5,509 bases of DNA from JBFWQM01 sp050249455 (GTDB taxonomy: Bacteria; Pseudomonadota; Alphaproteobacteria; MPNO01; VGEU01): assembly GCA_050249455.1 (NCBI GenBank), contig JBFWQM010000309.1, forward strand, positions 1-5,509, in the 5' to 3' direction. The notes below the pieces were generated by a model. That model did not search any database and had not been told where the DNA came from. It saw only the letters and a list, made by a program, of their open reading frames with translations. This document shows positions 1 to 5,509 of this stretch, in pieces; position 1 is the first letter of the stretch, and each line of letters opens with the position of its first letter. A program made the position numbers and the translations under genes.

Positions 1-1015
1 TGCCCCACAGCACGAAGGTCCAGCCCGCGCCGTGCCACAGCCCGCTCAGGAACATGGTGACCAGGATGTTGAGGTACTGGCGCGCGCGCCCGCGCCGGCT
101 GCCGCCGAGCGGGATGTAGAGGTAGTCGCGCAGGAAGCGCGACAGCGTCATGTGCCATCTCCGCCAGAAGTCGATGATCGACGCCGCCTTGTACGGCGAG
201 TCGAAGTTGATCGGCATGCGGAAGCCAAACATGCGCGCGAGCCCCACCGCCATGTCCGAGTAGGCCGAGAAATCAAAATAGATCTGCAGGGTGTAGCTCA
301 GCGCGCCGATCCAGGCGTCGAAGAAGCCGGGGTCGAGGCCGTTGTCGGCGGCAGCGAACAGGCGGCTCGCCCACTCGCCGCAGTGGTCGGCGACCACGAC
401 CTTCTTGGCCAGCCCGATCGCGAAGATGGTCAGCCCTGCGGCGAAGTCGTCGAGCGAGAAGCGGATCGTCCGCTTCGCCTCGATCTGCGGGATGATCTCG
501 CGGTGGTGCACGATCGGCCCCGCGATGAGCTGCGGGAAGAACATCACGAACAGCGAGAAGTGCGCGAAGTCGTAGGCGCGCGCCCGGCCCCAATAGGCGT
601 CGGCCAGGAACGCGATCTTCTGGAAAGTGAAGAACGATATCGCGATCGGCAGCAGCACCGGCTCCCAGGCGAACGACGCGCCGGTAACCGCCTGGATATT
701 GTCGACGAAAAAGTTGGCGTACTTGAAGTAGCCGAGGATCGCGAGGTTGAAGCCGATCCCGAGCAACAGGAGCATGCGGCGCGACGGCCCCGGCGTCGCG
801 TCCGCGCTGAGCCGCGACCCGATCCAGAAGTTGACGCCGATGGAGACCGCGAGCAGCGCGATGAAGCGGACGTTCCACCACGCATAGAACACGAACGACG
901 CCGCGATCAGCCACAGGATCGCCGCGCGCGGCCCCGCGACGCGCCCGATCGCGAACCAGCCGACCAGCGTGACCGGCAGGAACAGGAAGATGAACTCGAG
1001 CGAGTTGAACAGCAT
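1..1015 (-). CDS. MBOAT family O-acyltransferase (AlgI-like), second paralogue, C-terminus cut by window edge
   Basis: The open frame starts with MLFNSLEF and runs off the left edge after 338 codons, still open; the 3' end is missing. It is a polytopic inner-membrane protein of the MBOAT (AlgI/DltB/PatA) family, which moves acyl groups, usually acetyl, across the membrane for O-acylation of exported glycans. Visible signatures, in order: hydrophobic N-terminal segments; GYFKYANFF near residues 95-103; ISFFTFQKIAFL near 126-137; YFDFSAYSDMAVGLARMFG near 246-264; INFDSPYK near 269-276; DFWRRWHMTLSRFLRDYLY near 282-300; IPLGGSRRG near 301-309; and GLWHGAGW near 325-332, which holds the invariant MBOAT histidine (about H328). 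The start overlaps the stop of the SGNH gene by one base (TGATG) and has no clear Shine-Dalgarno, so translation is probably coupled. By eye it matches the neighbouring MBOAT at roughly half of positions, so the two are paralogues. The acceptor substrate is unknown. Confidence 0.93.
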   Translation of the reverse strand, partial: MLFNSLEFIFLFLPVTLVGWFAIGRVAGPRAAILWLIAASFVFYAWWNVRFIALLAVSIGVNFWIGSRLSADATPGPSRRMLLLLGIGFNLAILGYFKYANFFVDNIQAVTGASFAWEPVLLPIAISFFTFQKIAFLADAYWGRARAYDFAHFSLFVMFFPQLIAGPIVHHREIIPQIEAKRTIRFSLDDFAAGLTIFAIGLAKKVVVADHCGEWASRLFAAADNGLDPGFFDAWIGALSYTLQIYFDFSAYSDMAVGLARMFGFRMPINFDSPYKAASIIDFWRRWHMTLSRFLRDYLYIPLGGSRRGRARQYLNILVTMFLSGLWHGAGWTFVLWG

Positions 1016-2013
1016 CAGCGCCGGCCCGCGTGCGAGGCGGCCGCGGCGGCGCCGGCGGAAAGATTCGGGCGCAGCAGGTCGAGCATCCGGTCGGTGGCGA
1101 TCGCCGCCCCGCGGTCGTTGAGGTGGTATTCGTGGTCGAAGAAGGAAGCCCCCGGAAACATGAAGTCCTCCGGCGCGCCGACCACCGCGACGCCGAGCGA
1201 GCGGTAGAACGCCGCGAGGTCGGCGAAGAACGCCTGCTCCGCCGGCTGCCGGTAGAGGTCGTCGGCGAGGAAGTTGGGGTAGGACAGGATCACCCGAACG
1301 CCATTGTCCTTGGCCCAGTCGACGAACCCGGCGACCGCGCGATAGGCGGACTCGACCCGCCGCTCGGCGCCGGCATGCGGCTGGCGGACCAGCGACGCGA
1401 GCGAGCGGGCGGCCTGCGGCGCGCGGTCGCCCGCGCCGTTGCCGGTTTCGTCGCCGAGTTCGCCGATCGTCGCGGCCTCGTAGAACTGCGGCACCGTGCG
1501 CTCCGGCTTGATCCGCGCGCGCACGCCCTGGAGGAGCCGGCGCACCGGCACGGAGAACACCAGCGCCGCGCGCTCGCCCGGCGGCAGGCGATCCAGGTAG
1601 CCGGGGTCGCGGGCCAGCACGTAGTCGATGAAGCTGTCGCGCAGGAACCCTGCCTGGGTGAAGAAGACGTATTCCGGGCTGAGCAGCACCGTGTCGCCGC
1701 GCCGCAAATGCGCGCGGGTGAACGCCAGGATGTTGTCGAAGCCGATCGCCGCGGTGAGGCCCAGGTTGACGGTCGGCAACCCGGTCTCGCGCATGATCGT
1801 CGCCGCGCGCAGGCCGAAAAGGGTCGAGGAGCCGCCGGCCAGCACCAGCCGGTCCGGCCCGGCGGTGGCCTCGGCGATCGCCGCCTTGCGCGCCTGCAAT
1901 TCCGCCGGCCAGCGCGAGGATTCGGTCGGAACGCCGAGCTGGACGGCAACGGCGGCGACCCACGCGAGCGCGGTCAGCGCGAACCCGGCCAGCACGGCGA
2001 GCCCGTAGCGCAT
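1015..2013 (-). CDS. SGNH-hydrolase-like protein, membrane-anchored, partner of MBOAT acyltransferases
   Basis: A 332-aa protein beginning MRYGLAVLAG. Residues about 4-25 form one hydrophobic segment, read as a signal anchor that places the rest in the periplasm. LVLAGGSSTLFGL (about 57-68) looks like SGNH block I, with S62 the candidate nucleophile, but it reads G-G-S where G-D-S is usual. VNLGL (about 82-86) follows as a possible block II glycine. Near the C-terminus, FFDHEYHLNDRGA (about 291-303) resembles the terminal Asp/His block, with D293 and H297 as candidates. Proteins of this kind (AlgJ/AlgX, DltD, PatB-like) sit beside MBOAT genes and act on or transfer the exported acyl group. 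The gene lies between two MBOAT genes, 4 nt after the first and overlapping the second by one base. The frame stays open upstream to 2337, inside the MBOAT gene, but the ATG at 2013 is preferred because it follows the MBOAT stop and puts the hydrophobic segment at the N-terminus. The ribosome site is weak (GAG about 7 nt upstream). Fold assignment is good; catalysis is inferred. Confidence 0.82.
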   Translation of the reverse strand: MRYGLAVLAGFALTALAWVAAVAVQLGVPTESSRWPAELQARKAAIAEATAGPDRLVLAGGSSTLFGLRAATIMRETGLPTVNLGLTAAIGFDNILAFTRAHLRRGDTVLLSPEYVFFTQAGFLRDSFIDYVLARDPGYLDRLPPGERAALVFSVPVRRLLQGVRARIKPERTVPQFYEAATIGELGDETGNGAGDRAPQAARSLASLVRQPHAGAERRVESAYRAVAGFVDWAKDNGVRVILSYPNFLADDLYRQPAEQAFFADLAAFYRSLGVAVVGAPEDFMFPGASFFDHEYHLNDRGAAIATDRMLDLLRPNLSAGAAAAASHAGRR

Positions 2014-2017
2014 CGGC

Positions 2018-3565
2018 TCAATACTGGAAGTAGATGAAGGCCGACGGCGGCACGGCGTAGAGCGCCTGCAGCGCGACGAACAGCACGACGCCGGTCGCCG
2101 CGCCCCACGCCGCGGTCGGCGCCCACGCGAGGCGCCGGCCGCCGCGGTTCGACGCCGGGTCGTAGTCGAGCGCCGGCCGGTCGCGCGACAGGATCTCCTG
2201 GCTGTTGGGCGCGAACCACGCGACGGCGAGCAGGATCGCGATGATGACGATCGCGTCGGCGCTCTGCCAGTAGAACAGCCGCTCGAAGCGCACGCCCCAG
2301 TCGGCAAGGACCGGCGCGAGGCCGCCGAGATGCGCATAGTAGGTCTCGAACAGCACGACCCCGTTGAGCCCGGCCATCCCGCGGTACATCGCGCCGGCCG
2401 CCTCCAGGGTCGGCGCGCGGAAGACGACCAGCGACACGGCGAAGACGAGGAACGTCAGCGCGCGCGACGCCCAGGTGCCCCACGCCGTGGTGCGCTTCAG
2501 GTCGTGGCCCAGTGCGCGGCGCAGCGACCGCCAGGCGTGGTTGACCACCAGCAGCGCGCCCTGCACCAGGCCGAACACGATGTAGGTCCACCCCGCGCCG
2601 TGCCACAGCCCGCCGAGGCCCATGGTGATCATCAGGTTGATCCCCTGGCGCGCCAGCCCCTTCCGCCCGCCGCCGAGGCGGAGGTAGAGGTAGTCGCGCA
2701 GCCAGCGCGACAGCGTGATGTGCATGCGGTGCCAGAAGTCGATGAAGCTGACTGCCTTGTACGGCGAGTTGAAGTTCATCGGCAGCCGCACCCCGAACAT
2801 GCGCGCCAGCCCGATCGCCATGTCGGTGTAGCCGGAGAAGTCGTAGTAGAGCTGGAAGGTGAAGGCGAGCGCGCCGACCCACGCCTCGAAGAAGGTGATC
2901 GCCGCGCCGGCCTGCGCGCCGGCGAACACGGGGTCGGCGAAGGTCGCCAGCGTGTCGGCGACCACCACCTTCTTGAACAGCCCGATCGCGAACAGGGTGC
3001 CGCCGGCGGCCAGGTTGTCGCGGCCGGGACGGAACGGCGCGTCGCGGTCGAACTGCGGCAGCAGCTCGTCGTGGCGCACGATCGGCCCGGCCAGGAGGTG
3101 CGGGAAGAACGTCACGAACAGCGCGTAGCGCAGGAAGCCGTAGGTCTTCGCCTTGCCGTCATGGACATCGACCAGGTAGGCGATCTCCTGGAAGGTGAAG
3201 AACGAGATCGCGAGCGGCAGGATCACCGGCGTCCAGTCGAAGCCGATGCCGGTCGCCGCCTGGAAGTCCTGCACGAAGAAGTTGGCGTACTTGAAGTAGG
3301 CCAGCAGCGCGAGGTCGACGGCGATCCCGAAGCCGAGCAGCCACGCGCGCGGCCGCCGCGCGAGTCCCGCCGCCACCGCGTAGTTGAACGCCAGCGCGAA
3401 GCCGAGCAGCAGCAGGAACTCCGGCTTCCACCAGCCGTAGAAGAACAGCGATGCCACCACCAGCCAGGCGATCGCGCCGCTGCGGCTGCGCCGCGCGAGC
3501 ACGAACCAGCCGACCAGCGCGACCGGCAGGAAGCCCAGGATGAACTCGAACGAATTGAACAGCAT
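2018..3565 (-). CDS. MBOAT family O-acyltransferase (AlgI-like), first paralogue, complete
   Basis: A complete 515-aa polytopic membrane protein, close to the usual 460-520 aa for bacterial AlgI-like MBOATs. It should carry acyl groups across the inner membrane for O-acylation of a cell-surface or secreted glycan. Signatures: the family-typical start MLFNSFEFILGFLPV; YFKYANFF near 90-97; ISFFTFQEIAYLVD near 120-133; FFPHLLAGPIVRHDELLPQ near 153-171; YYDFSGYTDMAIGLARMFG near 240-258; MNFNSPYKA near 263-271; DFWHRMHITLSRWLRDYLY near 276-294; and GLWHGAGW near 319-326 with the invariant histidine at H322. It ends FIYFQY, a common MBOAT terminus, so it is intact. The stretch near 293-302 reads LYLRLGGGRKG, where the commoner form has IPLGG. 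No other start codon is in frame before the upstream stop (TAA, complement of 3620-3622), so the ATG at 3565 is secure despite lacking a clear Shine-Dalgarno. It heads a tight cluster with the SGNH gene and a second MBOAT. The substrate cannot be read from sequence. Confidence 0.95.
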   Translation of the reverse strand: MLFNSFEFILGFLPVALVGWFVLARRSRSGAIAWLVVASLFFYGWWKPEFLLLLGFALAFNYAVAAGLARRPRAWLLGFGIAVDLALLAYFKYANFFVQDFQAATGIGFDWTPVILPLAISFFTFQEIAYLVDVHDGKAKTYGFLRYALFVTFFPHLLAGPIVRHDELLPQFDRDAPFRPGRDNLAAGGTLFAIGLFKKVVVADTLATFADPVFAGAQAGAAITFFEAWVGALAFTFQLYYDFSGYTDMAIGLARMFGVRLPMNFNSPYKAVSFIDFWHRMHITLSRWLRDYLYLRLGGGRKGLARQGINLMITMGLGGLWHGAGWTYIVFGLVQGALLVVNHAWRSLRRALGHDLKRTTAWGTWASRALTFLVFAVSLVVFRAPTLEAAGAMYRGMAGLNGVVLFETYYAHLGGLAPVLADWGVRFERLFYWQSADAIVIIAILLAVAWFAPNSQEILSRDRPALDYDPASNRGGRRLAWAPTAAWGAATGVVLFVALQALYAVPPSAFIYFQY

Positions 3566-3598
3566 GGGCGGCCGCCCCGGCGCCTCGTGGTGCGAGCG

Positions 3599-3634
3599 GA
3601 GATTATTGTTTCCGGGGCGTTAAGGATAGTTTAG
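3599..3634 (-). promoter_or_regulatory. AT-richer patch upstream of the MBOAT operon, probable promoter region
   Basis: This short stretch is clearly AT-richer than its surroundings (reading toward the MBOAT gene it contains AAACTATCC, TTAAC and AACAATAATC). It lies 34-69 nt before the start codon of the first MBOAT, the only place in the 214-nt gap where a promoter seems likely. I see no convincing -35/-10 pair. The complement of 3619-3634 reads CTAA-N7-TTAAC, one base off the CtrA-type consensus TTAA-N7-TTAAC of alphaproteobacteria. Location is inferred from composition and context only. Confidence 0.3.
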
Positions 3635-3663
3635 GGGCGCTGGCCCCGCCCCTTCGCCTAAAG

Positions 3664-3774
3664 CCCCCTCCCCTCGTGGGAGGGGATTGGGGGAGGGGGC
3701 GCCGGCCGCAAGGGGGCTTCAGCAGGAGGCGGAGACGCCCCCTCCCCCCAACCCCCTCCCACGAGGGGAGGGGG
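3664..3774. repeat. Long intergenic inverted repeat (REP-like G/C-rich palindrome), possible terminator
   Basis: The left arm is 3664-3701 and the right arm 3736-3774, separated by 34 nt. The reverse complement of the right arm matches the left arm with one substitution and one extra G, about 38 bases in all. Each arm also holds a smaller palindrome: CCCCTCCC, loop CTCGT, GGGAGGGG (left copy 3665-3685). A further 9-nt complementary pair, AAGCCCCCT at 3661-3669 and AGGGGGCTT at 3711-3719, gives an alternative fold. Similar CTCGTGGG-centred palindromes are, from general knowledge, scattered through intergenic regions of many alphaproteobacterial genomes. The right arm starts 5 bases past the stop of the binding-protein gene, so the hairpin would form in that transcript's 3' end and could end transcription or protect the RNA. 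No long T-tract follows, so it is not a textbook intrinsic terminator. No coding frame here is credible. Confidence 0.85.
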
Positions 3775-3779
3775 AGTTG

Positions 3780-4805
3780 TCAGTCGGTGATGCCGAGGAT
3801 GTCGCGGGCCTGGTCGACCAGGTTCGGCGCGAGGTCGAGGGTCTCGGCGATCAGCTTCTGCAGGTCCTCGCCGGTCTGCGGGCTGATCTGGATCTGGCGC
3901 TTTTCCGCGGCGGCGACCAGGGCGGGATCCTTCATCGTGGCGTCGAAGGCGCGGCGCAGCGTCGCCACCACGTCGGCCGGCGTCTCGGGCGGCGCATAGA
4001 CCGCGCGCGAGAAGACAGAGGCCGACGACAGCAGCGCCATAAGCTTGCGCTGGTCCGGCGTGGTCGCGATCTCGGTCAGGAGCGGGGTGTCGGGGATCAG
4101 CGGGTCGCGCGTGAACCCGGCCTGGGCGACCGGGATGATCTTTCTGTCGCGCACCCAGTCGGCCTTCTGGACGCGCAGGTTGTCCCACGACCCGCCGGCG
4201 CGGCCATGCACCTCGCCGCGCTCGATCGCCAGGTTGACCTCGTTGGTGCCGGGGAAGCCGAGGACGATCTTGAACTTGGTGCCGAGCACGCCGTTCATCA
4301 GCGCCGGCAGCATGAAGGTGCCGGAGCTGCGCCCGGTCGAGCCCATGATTACCTCGGCCCGCTTCATGCCCTCGATGTCGGTCGCCGGCGCGGTGTGCCA
4401 CACCGAGATCGCGCCGTTGAGCTCTGCCATGTTGCCGATCCACTGCACCTTGGTGAGGTCGAACCGGATGCCCTTGCCGCGCAGCGCCTGGTAGAGCGGC
4501 AGGGTATCGAGCGTCATGGCGATCGTCGTGCCGTCCTTCGGCGCGACGCCGTAGAGGTAGTTCGCCGCCGTGACGCTGCCGGCGCCGGTGCGGTTCTGCA
4601 CGATCACCGACGGCTCGCCCGGCAGGTGCTTGCCGTAGAATTCGCTCAGGAAGCGGGCGTAGAAGTCGTAGTTGCCGCCGGCGCTGAGGCCGACGACGAT
4701 GGTGACGGTCTTGCCGGCGAACGACGTCGCGGCCGACGCGGCGGACGCGCCGGCGACTAGCCCCAGCGCGGCCATGGCGGACAATGCAAGGCGGCGGATT
4801 GGCAT
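3780..4805 (-). CDS. Periplasmic solute-binding protein of the TTT/Bug (TctC) family
   Basis: A 341-aa periplasmic binding protein for a tripartite tricarboxylate transporter; relatives bind carboxylates and other small organic compounds for uptake by TctA/TctB membrane proteins. Residues 1-25 (MPIRRLALSAMAALGLVAGA, then SAASA) form a signal peptide with a likely cut at ASA|ATS. Bug-family hallmarks follow: VTIVVGLSAGGNYDFYAR near 34-51, VIVQNRTGAGSVTAANYLY near 67-85, APKDGTTI near 88-95, GSTGRSSGTF near 155-164, LGFPGTNEVNLAIERGEV near 182-199, and the usual C-terminal helical part through LRRAFDATMKDP. Length fits the family, slightly long. The start at 4805 is chosen over the in-frame ATGs at 4844 and 4829 because AAGGAG lies 6 nt upstream and the signal peptide begins there. 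It follows an FAD-dependent oxidoreductase gene by 94 nt on the same strand, probably one operon and one pathway. No TctA/TctB is visible; Bug proteins are often encoded alone. The ligand is unknown. Confidence 0.94.
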   Translation of the reverse strand: MPIRRLALSAMAALGLVAGASAASAATSFAGKTVTIVVGLSAGGNYDFYARFLSEFYGKHLPGEPSVIVQNRTGAGSVTAANYLYGVAPKDGTTIAMTLDTLPLYQALRGKGIRFDLTKVQWIGNMAELNGAISVWHTAPATDIEGMKRAEVIMGSTGRSSGTFMLPALMNGVLGTKFKIVLGFPGTNEVNLAIERGEVHGRAGGSWDNLRVQKADWVRDRKIIPVAQAGFTRDPLIPDTPLLTEIATTPDQRKLMALLSSASVFSRAVYAPPETPADVVATLRRAFDATMKDPALVAAAEKRQIQISPQTGEDLQKLIAETLDLAPNLVDQARDILGITD

Positions 4806-4811
4806 CCCGTT

Positions 4812-4817
4812 CTCCTT
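4812..4817 (-). promoter_or_regulatory. Shine-Dalgarno site fixing the start of the Bug-family gene
   Basis: On the minus strand this reads AAGGAG, 6 nt before the ATG at 4805. It is the only strong ribosome binding site in the window. It settles the start choice: the longer in-frame ATGs at 4844 and 4829 would translate through it and bury the signal peptide. Confidence 0.85.
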
Positions 4818-4899
4818 GTTCGCATTCATGGCAATACCCGCCATGCTCCCGCCGTTCAGGATACACGGCCGGCGCGCAATGCAGGAGCCGTGACAACCA

Positions 4900-5509
4900 C
4901 TACTGCGGCGGCAGGCCGCTGGCCTCCCGTCCGGCGATCCGCCCGGAGATGAAGCACTCGGAGATGTTGCCGCCCGAGATGTAGAGGTGACCCCAGGCGC
5001 TGCCGAGCTCGCCCGCCGCGTAGAGCCGCCCGATCGGCTGGCCGAACGAGTCGATGATGCGCTGCCGCGCGTCGTGGACCGGCCCGCCCTGGGTGTTCGA
5101 CACCACCGGCCACACCGGCGCGCCGAAGAACGGGGGCTTCTTCACCGGGACCATGGTGCCGGACGGACGGCCGAAGTCGTCGTCGCCGCTGGCGCACAGC
5201 TCGTTCCAGCGCGCGACGCTGGCCGCCACCGGCGCGGGCGGCAGGCCGAGGCGGCGGGCCAGCTCGTCGAGCGTCGCGGCCTGGGTGATGATGCCGCTTG
5301 CGACCTCCTTCATGTTGTCGGCGCTCCAGTCGTAGCGCACGCCTTCGTCGTTGGAGGTCGGCCGGCCGAGCGGGTACAGCCGCCGTCCGTCGTCGTCGCA
5401 GATCAGGTAGCACGGGATGCGCGGGTAGTCCTGCATCTCCGGGTCGAACTGGTGCAGCGCGCGATGGCCGGTGTCCTGGACGTAGGGCTGGTACTCGTTC
5501 ATGAAGCGC
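4900..5509 (-). CDS. FAD-dependent oxidoreductase (fumarate reductase/3-ketosteroid dehydrogenase flavoprotein superfamily), N-terminus cut by window edge
   Basis: The C-terminal 202 residues are visible, ending at TAG; the frame is open through the right edge, so the N-terminal FAD-binding Rossmann motif lies outside. The first in-frame ATG (5502) is internal and not taken as the start. The C-terminal FAD-binding region is diagnostic. Numbering from that internal Met: NTQGGPVHD near 136-144, RLYAAGELGS near 159-168, WGHLYISGGNISE near 170-182 and SGRIAG near 186-191. This matches the end of fumarate reductase flavoprotein-like enzymes (FrdA, urocanate reductase, KstD relatives), which reduce or desaturate C-C bonds next to carbonyl or carboxylate groups. 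A middle segment (LDELARRLGLPPAPVAASVARWNELCASG, about 78-106) is the usual helical insert. The Bug-family binding protein follows on the same strand after 94 nt, suggesting the enzyme handles the imported compound. Full length of such enzymes is around 450-600 aa, so more than half is missing. The substrate is unknown. Confidence 0.9.
   Translation of the reverse strand, partial: RFMNEYQPYVQDTGHRALHQFDPEMQDYPRIPCYLICDDDGRRLYPLGRPTSNDEGVRYDWSADNMKEVASGIITQAATLDELARRLGLPPAPVAASVARWNELCASGDDDFGRPSGTMVPVKKPPFFGAPVWPVVSNTQGGPVHDARQRIIDSFGQPIGRLYAAGELGSAWGHLYISGGNISECFISGRIAGREASGLPPQ

Noticed and set aside
32..1207. Plus-strand open frame of 391 codons over the left MBOAT
   Set aside because: It is antisense to an MBOAT gene with unmistakable motifs. 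Its product is Arg/Glu/Asp/Pro-rich low-complexity sequence typical of shadow frames in GC-rich DNA.
2014..2337. N-terminal extension of the SGNH gene by 108 codons upstream to 2337
   Set aside because: It would overlap the MBOAT gene deeply, is low-complexity Arg/Ser-rich, and would put the hydrophobic anchor in mid-protein. The ATG at 2013 fits better.
2330..3634. Plus-strand open frame of 434 codons over the complete MBOAT
   Set aside because: Antisense shadow of the MBOAT; the composition is repetitive (Arg, Glu, Gln, Asp) with no domain. The same holds for the plus-strand frames at 1030-2037 and 3687-4760.
3664..3774. CRISPR array or insertion-sequence end
   Set aside because: There are only two repeat copies, in opposite orientation, with one 34-nt spacer and no transposase or cas gene. 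An inverted intergenic palindrome explains it.
4806..4844. Longer start for the Bug-family protein at 4844 (13 extra residues)
   Set aside because: The extension is polar, precedes the signal peptide and covers the AAGGAG site that serves the ATG at 4805.
3658..4896. Minus-strand open frame of 412 codons overlapping the Bug-family gene in another frame
   Set aside because: It shadows a gene with a signal peptide, a strong Shine-Dalgarno and family motifs. Its tail is a translation of the inverted repeat (PPPIPSHEGRG-type residues), a known source of false proteins.
4806..4899. Promoter in the gap between the flavoenzyme and the Bug-family gene
   Set aside because: I found TTGTCA-like and TATCCT-like hexamers on the minus strand, but their spacing (about 27 nt) does not suit a sigma-70 promoter. 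No other signal stands out.

Overview
This 5.5 kb window is GC-rich, and every gene I can support lies on the minus strand, so transcription runs from right to left. The codon use, the tandem AlgI-like MBOAT acyltransferases, the tripartite tricarboxylate transporter (TTT) binding protein and a CTCGTGGG-centred intergenic palindrome together suggest a metabolically versatile proteobacterium, most likely an alphaproteobacterium (Rhizobiales or Rhodospirillales type). That placement is inference; no rRNA or other phylogenetic marker is present.

Right part (5509 to 3780), catabolic/uptake pair: the C-terminal third or so of an FAD-dependent oxidoreductase of the fumarate reductase/3-ketosteroid dehydrogenase flavoprotein superfamily enters from the right edge. 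After a 94-nt gap comes a complete periplasmic solute-binding protein of the Bug/TctC family, with a signal peptide and a clear Shine-Dalgarno sequence. The two are probably co-transcribed, which suggests uptake and oxidation or reduction of an organic acid or similar compound. No TTT membrane subunits (TctA/TctB) are visible.

Middle (3779 to 3566), 214 nt non-coding: a long near-perfect inverted repeat (38/39-nt arms around a 34-nt spacer) begins 5 bases beyond the binding-protein stop codon. It resembles dispersed G/C-rich palindromes of alphaproteobacterial genomes and may end the upstream transcript. A short AT-richer patch next to it, just before the first acyltransferase gene, is the best place for that operon's promoter.

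Left part (3565 to 1), envelope acylation cassette: three tightly packed genes encode an MBOAT O-acyltransferase (515 aa), a membrane-anchored SGNH-hydrolase-like protein (332 aa), and a second, paralogous MBOAT O-acyltransferase cut by the left edge. Gaps are 4 nt and a 1-nt TGATG overlap, so translational coupling is likely. By analogy with AlgI/AlgJ/AlgX, DltB/DltD and PatA/PatB, the MBOAT proteins should pass acyl groups across the inner membrane and the SGNH protein may transfer them to an exported glycan. The substrate cannot be told from the sequence.

The clearest point for follow-up is the duplicated MBOAT arrangement around a single SGNH partner whose block I reads GGS rather than GDS. 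I see no clearly new type of system; the rest looks like ordinary chromosome.
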